From Pirellulaceae bacterium (GTDB lineage: Bacteria > Planctomycetota > Planctomycetia > Pirellulales > Pirellulaceae): a stretch of 14,668 nt of DNA. Below the pieces are notes generated by a model. The model searched no databases, was not told the origin of the DNA, and saw nothing but the letters and a program-made list of their open reading frames with translations. The stretch spans positions 1 through 14,668 of the forward strand of contig JASLRF010000031.1 in the NCBI GenBank assembly GCA_030744095.1, in the 5' to 3' direction. This document shows, piece after piece, positions 7,025-14,138 of this stretch (position 1 is the first letter of the stretch; each line of letters opens with the position of its first letter). The position numbers and the translations under genes were made by a program.

Positions 7025-7912
7025 ATGTCTCGCAAAGGTTCCGATTTCGCTGGTCTTGCTGTCGCGATGACGACTCCATTTGAGGCTGGTCAAGTTGACG
7101 AAGCCGTTCTTCGCGCCCAAGTTGAATTTCAAATCGCAGCTGGAACGAACTGCCTCGTGCCGATCGGCACCACAGGCGAGTCGCCGACGCTGACCCATGA
7201 AGAACATGAACGTGTGATCTCCGCGGTTGTGCAAACTACGGCCGGCCGCACAAAAGTCATGCCCGGTACCGGTTCGAATAGCACCGCAGAGGCCTTACGT
7301 CTGACCAGATGGGCCGCTCGTGAAGGCGCGGATGCCGCGTTGCTCGTTGCGCCCTACTACAACAAGCCAACGCAAGAGGGCTTTTATCAACATTTCAAAG
7401 CGGTCGCCGAAGCGGTCGATATTCCCATTTGCGTCTACAACATACCGGGACGAACGGGCAAGAACGTCGAGCCCGAAACCATCATTCGATTGGCCGAGAT
7501 TCCCAATATCACCATGGTGAAGGAAGCGACCGGATCGCTCGATCAGGCGTCGCAGATTCTGATCGAGAGCAACCTGACCGTGCTGAGTGGCGATGATAGC
7601 ATGACCTTGCCGCTGCTTTCGGTTGGAGGCGAAGGTGTTATTTCGGTCGTCGGCAACATCGTGCCGGGTGACATGCTTGAGTTGGTGAGTGCCTTTCAAC
7701 GTGGAGATGCCGCCACGGCCCGCGAACTGCATTTCAAACTGTTTCCACTCTGTCGCGATATGTTGGGCCTTTCCACCAATCCGATTCCAGTCAAGGCCGC
7801 GATGGCCATGCTCGGTCGCGACACTGGCGAGTTGCGTCTGCCGATGACGGCGTTGAACGACGACGAGATGACGTCGCTTCACCGCACGCTCACCAACTAC
7901 GGTCTGCTGTAA
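7025..7912 (+). CDS. dapA: 4-hydroxy-tetrahydrodipicolinate synthase DapA
   Basis: DapA condenses pyruvate with aspartate semialdehyde, the first committed step to diaminopimelate and lysine. The frame is open to 6851, but the ATG at 7025 gives a 295-residue protein of standard length beginning just before the conserved [10 protein letters not shown], and a good promoter lies between the two starts. Family residues are all visible: GTTGESPTL (48-56, with the TT of the proton relay), [16 protein letters not shown] (109-124), VYNIPGRTG (137-145; Tyr138 and Arg143), and the Schiff-base lysine in MVKEATG (Lys166). The GVISVVGN (204-211) and NPIPVKAAM (252-260) segments are also normal. It is a class I aldolase and a TIM-barrel homotetramer in the family. 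It stands alone on the plus strand, about 1.7 kb from the end of lysC, which supplies the same pathway. Weak stem-forming bases follow the stop. Confidence 0.96.
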   Translation: MSRKGSDFAGLAVAMTTPFEAGQVDEAVLRAQVEFQIAAGTNCLVPIGTTGESPTLTHEEHERVISAVVQTTAGRTKVMPGTGSNSTAEALRLTRWAAREGADAALLVAPYYNKPTQEGFYQHFKAVAEAVDIPICVYNIPGRTGKNVEPETIIRLAEIPNITMVKEATGSLDQASQILIESNLTVLSGDDSMTLPLLSVGGEGVISVVGNIVPGDMLELVSAFQRGDAATARELHFKLFPLCRDMLGLSTNPIPVKAAMAMLGRDTGELRLPMTALNDDEMTSLHRTLTNYGLL

Positions 7913-7933
7913 GACTCCCACGGCAGGCGTCTT
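7911..7933 (+). terminator. Possible weak hairpin after dapA
   Basis: AAGACTCC (7911-7918) can pair with GGCGTCTT (7926-7933) with one mismatch. It begins inside the dapA stop codon. No T-run follows, so termination activity is doubtful. Confidence 0.25.
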
Positions 7934-7954
7934 CCCCATCGAGACCGTGCAGTT

Positions 7955-8144
7955 TTCAAGTCTTTCTCGCTTCTCGAGTTAAGATCCAGTCCTCTCTCCC
8001 TCCGGGTCGGACGTGGTAGCGGTCGGCAGAGGGCGCTTATGATCAGTGCGAACCACTTCACTTCATGAAAGTCGATAAAGCCCCTCTCCCAAGGCTGAAG
8101 CCGCGACCTTTCCCAAGGCCAAGGGAGAGATGACAGGATGTGAA
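7955..8144. repeat. Dispersed repeat R3, copy 1 (CTCTCCC...GGGAGAG ends)
   Basis: The left part (7955-8000) matches the reverse complement of 14623-14668 at 41 of 46 positions without gaps. The segment 7994-8025 matches 14317-14352 apart from a 4-base insertion there. Its own ends are inverted: GATCCAGTCCTCTCTCCC (7983-8000) pairs with GGGAGAGATGACAGGATG (8123-8140) at 15 of 18 positions, and CTCTCCC recurs at 8084-8090. The right end 8123-8144 matches 14623-14644 at 19 of 22. No transposase frame is present; it resembles a non-autonomous palindromic element. Confidence 0.75.
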
Positions 8145-8520
8145 GACTCGTGCAATTCAATAGCCAAAAAACTGCACCTTCCATAGCTTCAGCAGAGAAG
8201 CTGTTTTCTTCCTGGCAATAGCACTGACAGCGAAAAACAACGCGCCGAAAAACCCCACCAGGCGGTGTTATCCGATGACATAAACCCGACGTGTTTTGTG
8301 GACTTACCAAAATCTTTCCGGTTTTGGAAACTTGAGCTAAAGTTGAAGTGTGGCACCTAAGGAAAGTCATCCTCGACAACGTTGACCATTTCATGTGGTT
8401 CCACGCGGTCATGGCGCATCTCGGCCCTTGCGCTGCACACGGCGACTTCAGGCTCAAACGACAGTTCAAATCAGAACCGCACTTCGCGACAACCGAAATC
8501 GGAACCGGCGGCAGATCATC
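8145..8520. other. Non-coding stretch upstream of the hypothetical gene, 376 bp
   Basis: This stretch follows repeat R3 and precedes the 8521 gene. It is relatively A-rich in places and has no convincing protein frame. Long frames crossing it on either strand run through repeat sequence and show no domain. I could not find a clear promoter, although the 8521 gene must be transcribed from here. No repeat or RNA gene was recognised. Confidence 0.4.
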
Positions 8521-8862
8521 ATGATTAAGTGCACCGACTTGGCCAAACGCATCGAACGCCTTCGCCCCGGAGCGGATGTCCGAGACGTGGCACGTCTTTG
8601 CCTCTTGTTAACGAACTCAACTGCGGAAGACATCGACCGACTAGCGGACGATTCGAATCTGGCGTCGGCTTGGAAGGAAATGGACCTACGGCTCCAGGCC
8701 GCCACCGACCAGCACGCCGCCATGACCGAGGAACTGGAATGTCTGGCCCGTTCCGATCCACAACGTTTTACGCCCGACCAAATCTGGATTTTGATCCGAG
8801 CGATCAAGGTTCAAAGCCAGATCCTCCACCTCTACGTAAGTGAGCCGGCGTTCGACGTTTAG
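8521..8862 (+). CDS. Hypothetical 113-residue helical protein
   Basis: I do not recognise this protein. The frame is open to 8395, but the residues before the ATG at 8521 (Arg-rich, low complexity) look non-coding, so this start is chosen. The product is MIKCTDLAKRIERLRPGADV followed by repeated heptad-like Leu/Ala/Glu patterns. It is predicted mainly alpha-helical with an acidic middle (AEDIDRLADDS, AMTEELECLARSD), a FTPDQIWILIRAIK segment (83-96) and no signal peptide or membrane segment. Two cysteines (4, 28) and Cys75 show no metal-site spacing. Codon use resembles the neighbouring genes, which supports it being real. It lies between repeats R3 and R2 and has no same-strand neighbour within 300 bp. 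A small cytoplasmic, possibly lineage-restricted protein is the most that can be said. Confidence 0.6.
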   Translation: MIKCTDLAKRIERLRPGADVRDVARLCLLLTNSTAEDIDRLADDSNLASAWKEMDLRLQAATDQHAAMTEELECLARSDPQRFTPDQIWILIRAIKVQSQILHLYVSEPAFDV

Positions 8863-8891
8863 TGCTCTGTCAATCGGGTGGTCGCCCCGGC
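8861..8891 (+). repeat. Direct repeat flanking R2 copy 2 (left)
   Basis: This 31-bp stretch matches 9011-9041 in the same orientation at 27 of 31 positions, sharing the exact block GCTCTGTCAATCGGGT. It starts within the stop codon of the preceding gene (TAG at 8860-8862). Confidence 0.75.
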
Positions 8892-8895
8892 ACTG

Positions 8896-9006
8896 GTAGG
8901 CCGCGAACAAGCGAAGCTCTGGCAATGTATCGAAACAAGTGGTTTCGATCGCCGGAACTGTGTCGCTAACGCTCCTTGTAACGGGCCTACCCGAAAATCA
9001 ACGGGC
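8896..9006 (+). repeat. Dispersed palindromic repeat R2, copy 2
   Basis: It aligns with 6711-6826 at about 90 of 107 positions with a 5-base indel. The GTAGGCC (8896-8902) / GGCCTAC (8984-8990) arms are kept, as is the GAAAATCAAC right flank. The matching left outer arm (CTGTTGATTTTC) of copy 1 is absent, so this copy is truncated on the left or was inserted differently. It lies between two 31-bp direct repeats. Confidence 0.85.
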
Positions 9007-9010
9007 CTGG

Positions 9011-9041
9011 AGCGCTCTGTCAATCGGGTCGTCGTCCCAGC
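9011..9041 (+). repeat. Direct repeat flanking R2 copy 2 (right)
   Basis: This is the second copy of the 31-bp direct repeat at 8861-8891, with four differences. It follows R2 copy 2 by four bases and precedes R1 copy B by eleven. Confidence 0.75.
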
Positions 9042-9052
9042 CCGACGGTAAA

Positions 9053-9142
9053 GCGCACACCGATTCACTGAAGCGGCTTTTCGCCGTTTGAGCTCGTGAA
9101 ACAAACCGCCGCGAACGCAACACGTCGGTGCGACACGCACTA
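9053..9142 (+). repeat. Dispersed repeat R1, copy B
   Basis: This 90-bp stretch aligns without gaps to 3454-3543 (76 of 90 identical). The terminal hairpin is kept: GGTGCG (9127-9132) with CGCACT (9136-9141) around ACA, where the outer pair becomes G-T instead of the A-T in copy A. A second stem, AAGCGGC-TTTTC-GCCGTTT, is also possible. The copy ends 22 bases before a TATAAT box. Confidence 0.85.
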
Positions 9143-9164
9143 GCCGTGGCTACCGGGCAGGCGC

Positions 9165-9170
9165 TATAAT
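9165..9170 (+). promoter_or_regulatory. Predicted -10 box (TATAAT) for the bifunctional nuclease gene
   Basis: This is a perfect TATAAT hexamer 57 bases upstream of the ATG at 9227. No good TTGACA-like hexamer stands 16-18 bases upstream. That position falls at the right edge of repeat R1 copy B (around 9141-9147), so the promoter either lacks a -35 element or relies on repeat sequence. Confidence 0.45.
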
Positions 9171-9226
9171 CAAGGTTGGTGTCTGATTTCGAATAGTTGG
9201 GCAGAGCGAGCGGATAAGGGAAGACC

Positions 9227-9628
9227 ATGCCGGTCAAAATGAACTTGTCTCGGATTATCATCAGCGAGATCAACAACGAACAAGTGATTTACCTCAAGGA
9301 GGAAGGCGGGGAACGTCAGTTTCCTATCCTGATCGGAATCTTCGAGGCGACCAGCATCGAGTGTCGCGTGAAATCCGATCGCACGGAGCGACCGCTGACC
9401 CACGATCTGGTCGTCAACGCGATTGAAGCATTGGACGCCGAGCTAGACTGCGTGATCATCAACGAATTGAAGAATCAAACGTATTTTGCCAAATTGCTCA
9501 TCAAACGAGACGGTGAGGTCGTCGAAGTCGATGCACGCCCGTCGGACGCGATTGCCGTGGCGGTCACCTGCGATCCTCACCTGCCGATCTATGTGGCCGA
9601 AGAGGTGCTGGGTGAAGTGAGCGATTGA
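9227..9628 (+). CDS. Bifunctional nuclease family protein (DUF151/BFN)
   Basis: The 133-residue protein matches the bacterial DUF151/BFN family: MPVKMNLSRIIISEINNEQV at the start, then a (Q/R)FPILIGIFEA segment (31-41) in place of the usual LPIWIG, RPLTHDLV (55-62), VIINELKNQTYFAKL (76-90), and the diagnostic DARPSDAIAVAV (102-113) followed by IYVAEEVL (121-128). Plant and bacterial relatives have reported RNase and DNase activity, but the physiological role is uncertain and several bacterial members are known only by structure. The family core is about this size; some homologues carry an extra C-terminal UVR domain, which is absent here. Start choice is supported by AAGGGAAG at 9216-9223, three bases before the ATG. 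A TATAAT box lies at 9165. It converges on lysC with only 25 bases between the stops. Confidence 0.9.
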   Translation: MPVKMNLSRIIISEINNEQVIYLKEEGGERQFPILIGIFEATSIECRVKSDRTERPLTHDLVVNAIEALDAELDCVIINELKNQTYFAKLLIKRDGEVVEVDARPSDAIAVAVTCDPHLPIYVAEEVLGEVSD

Positions 9629-9656
9629 TCTGCGAGAATGAACTGAAGGCAGATCA
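9626..9656. terminator. Inverted repeat spanning both convergent stop codons
   Basis: TGATCTGC (9626-9633) and GCAGATCA (9649-9656) are exact 8-bp inverted copies around 15 bases. The left arm begins with the TGA of the nuclease gene and the right arm ends with the complement of the TGA of lysC. It could serve as a shared bidirectional transcript end, but no T-run is visible and the loop is long. Confidence 0.35.
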
Positions 9657-11438
9657 TCGCATCACATCGGCGAACGCAGCCTGCAATTCCGCCAACGCTT
9701 GGTCGCCTTGCCTGCCATCCACCACGACGTTCACACGAACTTCGCTGGTGTTGATCATCTCAACATTAATGTTGGCTTTGGCGAGCGCCTGGAACATGCG
9801 AATTGCGACCCCCGTGTGGCTGCGAAGACCGACGCCAGAGACCGACAACTTGGCAATCGATGGGCTACTGCTCACTCCTCCACAATTGAAGGACTTGGCC
9901 AAACGATTCGCCACGGCGACACTTTCATCAAGCTCTTGCTGCGGAACTGTGAAGCTCAGACGCGCCCCATCCGGATGACCTGTATAGCTCTGCACAATCA
10001 TATCGACGAAGATCCCAGCGGCAGCCACGTCCTCAAAGACTTTGGCTGCCACACCAGGCGAATCCGGCACGCCACTGATCGTGATCCGGGCTTGCGTCGA
10101 GTCCAACTGCACATCGTCGATTGTCAGTTCCTCCATGTCGACGCCGCGCAGCCGATCGACAACATCGGCTGCGTTGGTGGGCGTGACGTCATCGACGGGA
10201 TCATCTTCGCTGACCTTGGCGACTGGCTGCTTTTCGAGTTCGAACACCTGATGAACGGCCTGTAAGGCATTCTGAGCCGTATCTCGTTCGACCAACACCG
10301 AGATCTTGATTTCGCTGGTCGTGATCATCTGAATGTTCACGTCAGCGCTGGCCAACGCCCGAAACATGCGATCCGCGACGCCGGTTTGCCGCGCCATCCC
10401 CAGGCCGACGACGGAGATCTTGGAAGTGCGCTCGTCGTGCGTCACTTCGTCCACACCGGTGATTTCAGCAGCCTCGGCAACTGCTTCCAACGTGACGCGC
10501 AGCTCGTTGCTGGGAATGGTGAACGAAATGTCCGCCTTTCCAGCTTCGCCGACGTTTTGAACAATCATGTCGACCGATACACTGCGGGCGGCAATGCGTG
10601 AAAAGAATTCCAGGCTTGTTCCGGGCACATCGGGCACTCCCAACAGCGAAACCCGCGCCTCGTCTTTCAACAAGGCGGCACCGCACACGGATTGCGCCGT
10701 CGAGACCACGGTCGCGGCAATTACAGACCCTGCCGCGTCGCTCAGGCTGCTGCGCACGTGAATGGGAACATGGAACTTCTTGGCGAATTCAATCGAACGA
10801 TTGTGCATGACGCCCGCGCCCAAGCTGGCCAATTCGAGCATCTCGTCGTAGCTGATTCGATCGACTCGACGCGCCTCTTGTAACACGCGCGGATCTGTGG
10901 TGTAGACGCCATCCACGTCAGTGTAGATTTCGCAAGCACTGGCACCCAACACGGCAGCAAGGGCGACCGCCGTTGTGTCGCTGCCGCCCCGACCTAGCGT
11001 CGTGATGTTGAAATCCTCGTCGATTCCTTGAAATCCAGCCGCAATGACGATATTGCCCTCGTCCAACAGCCGTCGCATCCGTTCCGTGGAAATCGACTTA
11101 ATCCTCGCCTTTGTATGAGTGCTGTCCGTCTTGATACCAATCTGAGCGCCTGTCAGGCTGACGGCTCGATGCCCCAATGACTGGATCGCCATCGCCATCA
11201 AAGCCACGCTGACTTGTTCCCCAGTGGAAAGCAACATGTCCATTTCGCGTGCCGAAGGGCGATCCGTGATTTCGCTCGCAAGGCTGACCAGCAAGTCCGT
11301 GTTCTTGCCCATCGCGCTGACCACCAGCACGACCTGGTGGCCTTCTTGCTGCGCTCGAACAGCTTTTCGTGCGGCGGCGAGGATCTTCTGGCTGTCGGCG
11401 ATGCTCGTACCGCCGAATTTTTGTACGATGAGAGGCAT
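9654..11438 (-). CDS. lysC: Aspartate kinase with four ACT domains
   Basis: LysC phosphorylates aspartate, the entry step to lysine, threonine and methionine. The 594-residue product has an amino-acid-kinase domain (1 to about 245) with KFGGTS (7-12), the SAMGKNTDLL segment (41-50), STGEQVSVALMA (71-82) and the ATP/substrate site TTLGRGGSDTTAVALA (146-161), then YTDVDGVYTTDPR (172-184). Four ACT modules follow, arranged as two tandem pairs: about 260-330, 338-402, 448-515 and 527-592, with an acidic linker (about 405-445). The second pair clearly duplicates the first: VSVDMIVQ/IFVDMIVQ, MFRALASADVNIQMITTSE/MFQALAKANINVEMINTSE. Ordinary kinases have one pair (about 400 residues); the four-ACT form is known from cyanobacteria and planctomycetes. 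Feedback inhibition by lysine and/or threonine is expected, though the ligand cannot be read from sequence. It is the last gene of hom-apgM-lysC, 31 bases after the apgM-like stop. No Shine-Dalgarno is seen. Confidence 0.97.
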   Translation of the reverse strand: MPLIVQKFGGTSIADSQKILAAARKAVRAQQEGHQVVLVVSAMGKNTDLLVSLASEITDRPSAREMDMLLSTGEQVSVALMAMAIQSLGHRAVSLTGAQIGIKTDSTHTKARIKSISTERMRRLLDEGNIVIAAGFQGIDEDFNITTLGRGGSDTTAVALAAVLGASACEIYTDVDGVYTTDPRVLQEARRVDRISYDEMLELASLGAGVMHNRSIEFAKKFHVPIHVRSSLSDAAGSVIAATVVSTAQSVCGAALLKDEARVSLLGVPDVPGTSLEFFSRIAARSVSVDMIVQNVGEAGKADISFTIPSNELRVTLEAVAEAAEITGVDEVTHDERTSKISVVGLGMARQTGVADRMFRALASADVNIQMITTSEIKISVLVERDTAQNALQAVHQVFELEKQPVAKVSEDDPVDDVTPTNAADVVDRLRGVDMEELTIDDVQLDSTQARITISGVPDSPGVAAKVFEDVAAAGIFVDMIVQSYTGHPDGARLSFTVPQQELDESVAVANRLAKSFNCGGVSSSPSIAKLSVSGVGLRSHTGVAIRMFQALAKANINVEMINTSEVRVNVVVDGRQGDQALAELQAAFADVMR

Positions 11439-11469
11439 GGAGGTTTGCGAGAGATCTCGGAAATGGGGT

Positions 11470-12672
11470 TCAGGATTTGAGGAAGTATGGCATCAACTGC
11501 GAGCCGTCGTCGAACGCTAAGTCAGATGCGTCGGCCGTCAGTTCGTCGTACTTATTATGCGCATCCGGAGCGATTCCCGTACCGGCGATGCAAAACGGCA
11601 CGGCACCGTGGCTGTGAGTCTTCGTCCGAACCGGTGTCGGATGATCAGGTGAAACAAGAATTCGATAATCACGCTGGACCTTCAAGGCGTCGACGACGGG
11701 GCGCACGACATGCTTGTCGATTTCTTCCAGCGCTTTAACCTTGGCAGCAACGTCACCTTCGTGCGATGCTTCATCGGTGGCTTCGACATGCACGCAGATA
11801 ACGTCCGTCGTCGGAATCGCATCCACCGCATAACGGCCCTTGGCAGCGTAGTCCGTATCGGTGTATCCCGTGGCACCAGGCACTTCGATGCGGTCCCACC
11901 CAATCAAGGTGGCCAATCCCCGCAACAAGTCGACGGCCGTGATCATCTTTCCGGTCTTGCCATGCAGCTGGTGAAACGGAGCAAGTTGCGGCGTCTTTCC
12001 AAGCCCCCACAACCAGACGTTGGTGGCCGGCTGCTGGCCCGCTGCCAAACGCGCGGCATTCACGGCATGGTCGGCAAAAAGTTCGCCAGACCGGCCCATC
12101 AGTTCAGTCAAGAGATCGCTGCCGGGCCCCCGAGGAAAATCCTCGGCCACGCTCTTATCGGTCAAATCATGCGGTGGCGTCGTCCGTGTTTCATTCGAAA
12201 ACGGAGCTGGCACATCTTTCGAACGAAACAACAGCAGGTTTCGATAGCTGACACCCGGCACGAATTCCAATGGCCCTTCGTTCACATCCTCTTGGACCAC
12301 TTTCAGCAGCTTCGTGGCCTCTTCGGTCGAAATATGCCCAGCAGTAAAGCTGCACATGATTTGGTCTTCGACCGTCACCAGATTACAGCGAATCGCCCAG
12401 TCATCGGCGGCAAGTTGAATGCCTTGCGCCGCCGCTTCCAACGGGGCGCGGCCGGTGAAACAGACGTTGGGGTCGTAACCGAGCAAGCTCAGATTCGCCA
12501 CGTCCGACCCGGCAGGTAGATGAGCGGGGACGTTGCTGGCTCGGCCCACCACGCCAGACGCAGCCACGTCGTCCATGGCGGGGGTCCTGGCGGCTTGCAT
12601 CGGCGTCTGCCCACCCAACGATTCCTGTGGCTCGTCAGCACAACCGTCGGGGATGATTATCGCGTATTTCAT
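11470..12672 (-). CDS. apgM: Phosphoglycerate-mutase-like alkaline-phosphatase-superfamily protein; proposed homoserine kinase
   Basis: The 400-residue protein belongs to the archaeal-type cofactor-independent phosphoglycerate mutase family (COG3635). Visible metal and catalytic motifs are IIIPDGCAD (5-13, Asp9), the nucleophile LPAGSDVANLSLLGYDP (52-68, Ser56), GRAPLEAAAQGI (74-85), HVEATDEASHEGD (295-307), the metal-binding SPDHPTP (341-347) and THSHGAVPF (352-360). Most annotation pipelines name it apgM. However, one subfamily is repeatedly found beside hom, lysC and thrC in genomes lacking thrB, and has been proposed as a functional analogue of homoserine kinase. The position here, 96 bp after hom and 31 bp before lysC on the same strand, fits that proposal better than glycolysis. 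If right, it phosphorylates homoserine in threonine synthesis. The fold assignment is firm; the substrate is inferred from context. Confidence 0.88.
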   Translation of the reverse strand: MKYAIIIPDGCADEPQESLGGQTPMQAARTPAMDDVAASGVVGRASNVPAHLPAGSDVANLSLLGYDPNVCFTGRAPLEAAAQGIQLAADDWAIRCNLVTVEDQIMCSFTAGHISTEEATKLLKVVQEDVNEGPLEFVPGVSYRNLLLFRSKDVPAPFSNETRTTPPHDLTDKSVAEDFPRGPGSDLLTELMGRSGELFADHAVNAARLAAGQQPATNVWLWGLGKTPQLAPFHQLHGKTGKMITAVDLLRGLATLIGWDRIEVPGATGYTDTDYAAKGRYAVDAIPTTDVICVHVEATDEASHEGDVAAKVKALEEIDKHVVRPVVDALKVQRDYRILVSPDHPTPVRTKTHSHGAVPFCIAGTGIAPDAHNKYDELTADASDLAFDDGSQLMPYFLKS

Positions 12673-12768
12673 GGCAATTCCAGGCAGGAAAACCGCTCAG
12701 AATAACACACGATTTTGCGATTCGATAGGCGGCACCAACGCGTTGTTCGGCCGATCGCCGCCGGCGAG

Positions 12769-14067
12769 CTAATCAAGCACACGCATCCTGACACTTTTTT
12801 GCAGGGCATACTCCCTGCCATCGATTTCGTCGATGGCTGACTGCGCGGCACCTTCGCTGGCCGCGTGTGTCATGATCACCAGAGGCACGAGTTCGTCCTC
12901 GCCCTCCACCTCCGGTTCATGTTGAATCACCGAGGCAATCGAGATCTCGTGGCGTCCCAACACACCCGCGATGTCACTCAATACGCCAGGGTAATCGCGA
13001 ATCGTGAAACGCAGGTAGAAACGACCTCGCACATTGGCGTGATCACCCAGCGTCACGCGCGGTGCCCGCGACGACCATAGTTCAAGCGTCTTGAATGTGA
13101 TCCGCGTCCGCCCCACGGCGGTGTCAATCAGATCAGAGACGACGGCCGAGGCGGTTGGCATCTGCCCGGCACCCATCCCGTGAAAAAACACACGACCGAC
13201 CGCATCGCCCACCACCGTCACTGCGTTGTAAGCCTCGCGGACTTCGGCTAACGGTCGCCCGGCTCGGACTAACGTTGGCGAGACATGCAACTCGAGCTCA
13301 CCGTTCAGATTGGCGATCGCCAACAGCTTGATGTGGTACCCAAGTTCCCTGGCGTATTTCAGGTCAGCCGGATCGAGCGTGTCGATGCCGATCTTGGGAA
13401 TCTCGTTCCAATGTGCACGGGCACCAAACGCGAGGTGCGCGAGGATACTCAACTTCTGCGCCGCATCAGTGCCATCGACGTCCATCGTGGGATCCGCTTC
13501 GGCAAAACCCAATCGTTGTGCTTCCGCCACCGCCGCTGGATAATCGGCTCCTTCTTGTTCCATCCGTGAGACAATGAAATTGCTGGTTCCATTCAAGATC
13601 CCGCTGATCGACAAAATCTGATTGGCAGAAAGGCACTGCCCAATGTTGGTTATGATTGGAATGCCGCCGCACACGGAAGCTTCAAAGGCAATCGAACGAT
13701 CCAGTTCGCGCGCTCGACCGAACAACTCTGGACCATGTTCGGCCAACAGCGCTTTGTTGGCCGTCACAATGTCCTTGCCGCTTTCCAACAGGCGAATCAT
13801 CACTTCTCGTGCGACATCCGTGCCGCCAACGAGTTGGGCCACAACCTGAATTCCCGGATCGCTGGTGATCGTGTCGAGGTCGTCCGTCAATACACCAGAG
13901 GCGAGAGCGACATCGCGTGGTTTGCTAAGATCGCGCACAACGGCCTTGGCCAACACCAGCCGGCGCCCCGCATGACGTGTCATGCGATCGGATTCTTCGA
14001 GCAGCAATCGAGCCACACCGCTGCCGACAGTGCCCAGACCGACGATCCCTATCTTTGTTTCTTCCAT
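12769..14067 (-). CDS. hom: Homoserine dehydrogenase with C-terminal ACT domain
   Basis: Hom reduces aspartate semialdehyde to homoserine with NAD(P)H. The frame is open to 14148, but the ATG at 14067 gives MEETKIGIVGLGTVGSG, with the Rossmann GLGTVGSG (10-17) at the normal distance, and has AAGG five bases upstream. The 432-residue protein shows TANKALLAEHG (102-112, Lys105), the substrate domain with EASVCGGIPII (129-139), SGILNGTSNFI (155-165), EADPTMDVDGTDAAQKLSILAHLAFG (190-215), and VVGDAVGRVFFHGMGAGQMPTASAVVSD (285-312). A C-terminal ACT domain (about 349-430, RFYLRFTIRDYPGVLSDIAGVL) suggests amino-acid feedback, threonine being the usual ligand. It is the first gene of hom-apgM-lysC, with a 96-bp gap before apgM containing a GGCGGC...GCCGCC inverted pair (12728-12733 and 12757-12762) that could modulate downstream expression. 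A promoter candidate lies at 14138-14109. Confidence 0.97.
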   Translation of the reverse strand: MEETKIGIVGLGTVGSGVARLLLEESDRMTRHAGRRLVLAKAVVRDLSKPRDVALASGVLTDDLDTITSDPGIQVVAQLVGGTDVAREVMIRLLESGKDIVTANKALLAEHGPELFGRARELDRSIAFEASVCGGIPIITNIGQCLSANQILSISGILNGTSNFIVSRMEQEGADYPAAVAEAQRLGFAEADPTMDVDGTDAAQKLSILAHLAFGARAHWNEIPKIGIDTLDPADLKYARELGYHIKLLAIANLNGELELHVSPTLVRAGRPLAEVREAYNAVTVVGDAVGRVFFHGMGAGQMPTASAVVSDLIDTAVGRTRITFKTLELWSSRAPRVTLGDHANVRGRFYLRFTIRDYPGVLSDIAGVLGRHEISIASVIQHEPEVEGEDELVPLVIMTHAASEGAAQSAIDEIDGREYALQKSVRMRVLD

Positions 14068-14108
14068 TGGAAACCTTGTGAAATCCCATAATTCGAGCCA
14101 GATGGTCA

Positions 14109-14138
14109 ATCCTAGGTTGCATCCAACGAGGGCGTCAA
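14109..14138 (-). promoter_or_regulatory. Predicted sigma-70-type promoter for the hom operon
   Basis: On the minus strand, TTGACG (14138-14133) and TAGGAT (14114-14109) are separated by 18 bases. The -35 differs from consensus by one base and the -10 by two. Transcription would start near 14102, giving a leader of about 35 bases before the hom ATG. There is no room for a riboswitch or leader peptide from this start, consistent with control by ACT domains. Confidence 0.4.

Noticed and set aside
8350..8366. TGGCAC after a GTG run as a possible sigma-54 promoter for the hypothetical gene
   Set aside because: The GC dinucleotide required at -12 is absent from the bases that follow.
7897..8469. 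190-codon minus-strand open frame between dapA and the hypothetical gene
   Set aside because: It runs through repeat R3 and overlaps the dapA 3' end. The composition is Trp/Cys/Arg-rich, as expected from random translation.
9699..10265. 188-codon plus-strand open frame opposite lysC
   Set aside because: It is antisense to the ACT-domain region of lysC and has no recognisable features.
11439..11469. Lysine riboswitch or leader upstream of lysC
   Set aside because: Only 31 bases separate lysC from the preceding gene, far too short for a lysine riboswitch.
11710..12519. 269-codon plus-strand open frame opposite the apgM-like gene
   Set aside because: It is fully antisense to a conserved enzyme and its product is an Arg/His-rich low-information sequence.
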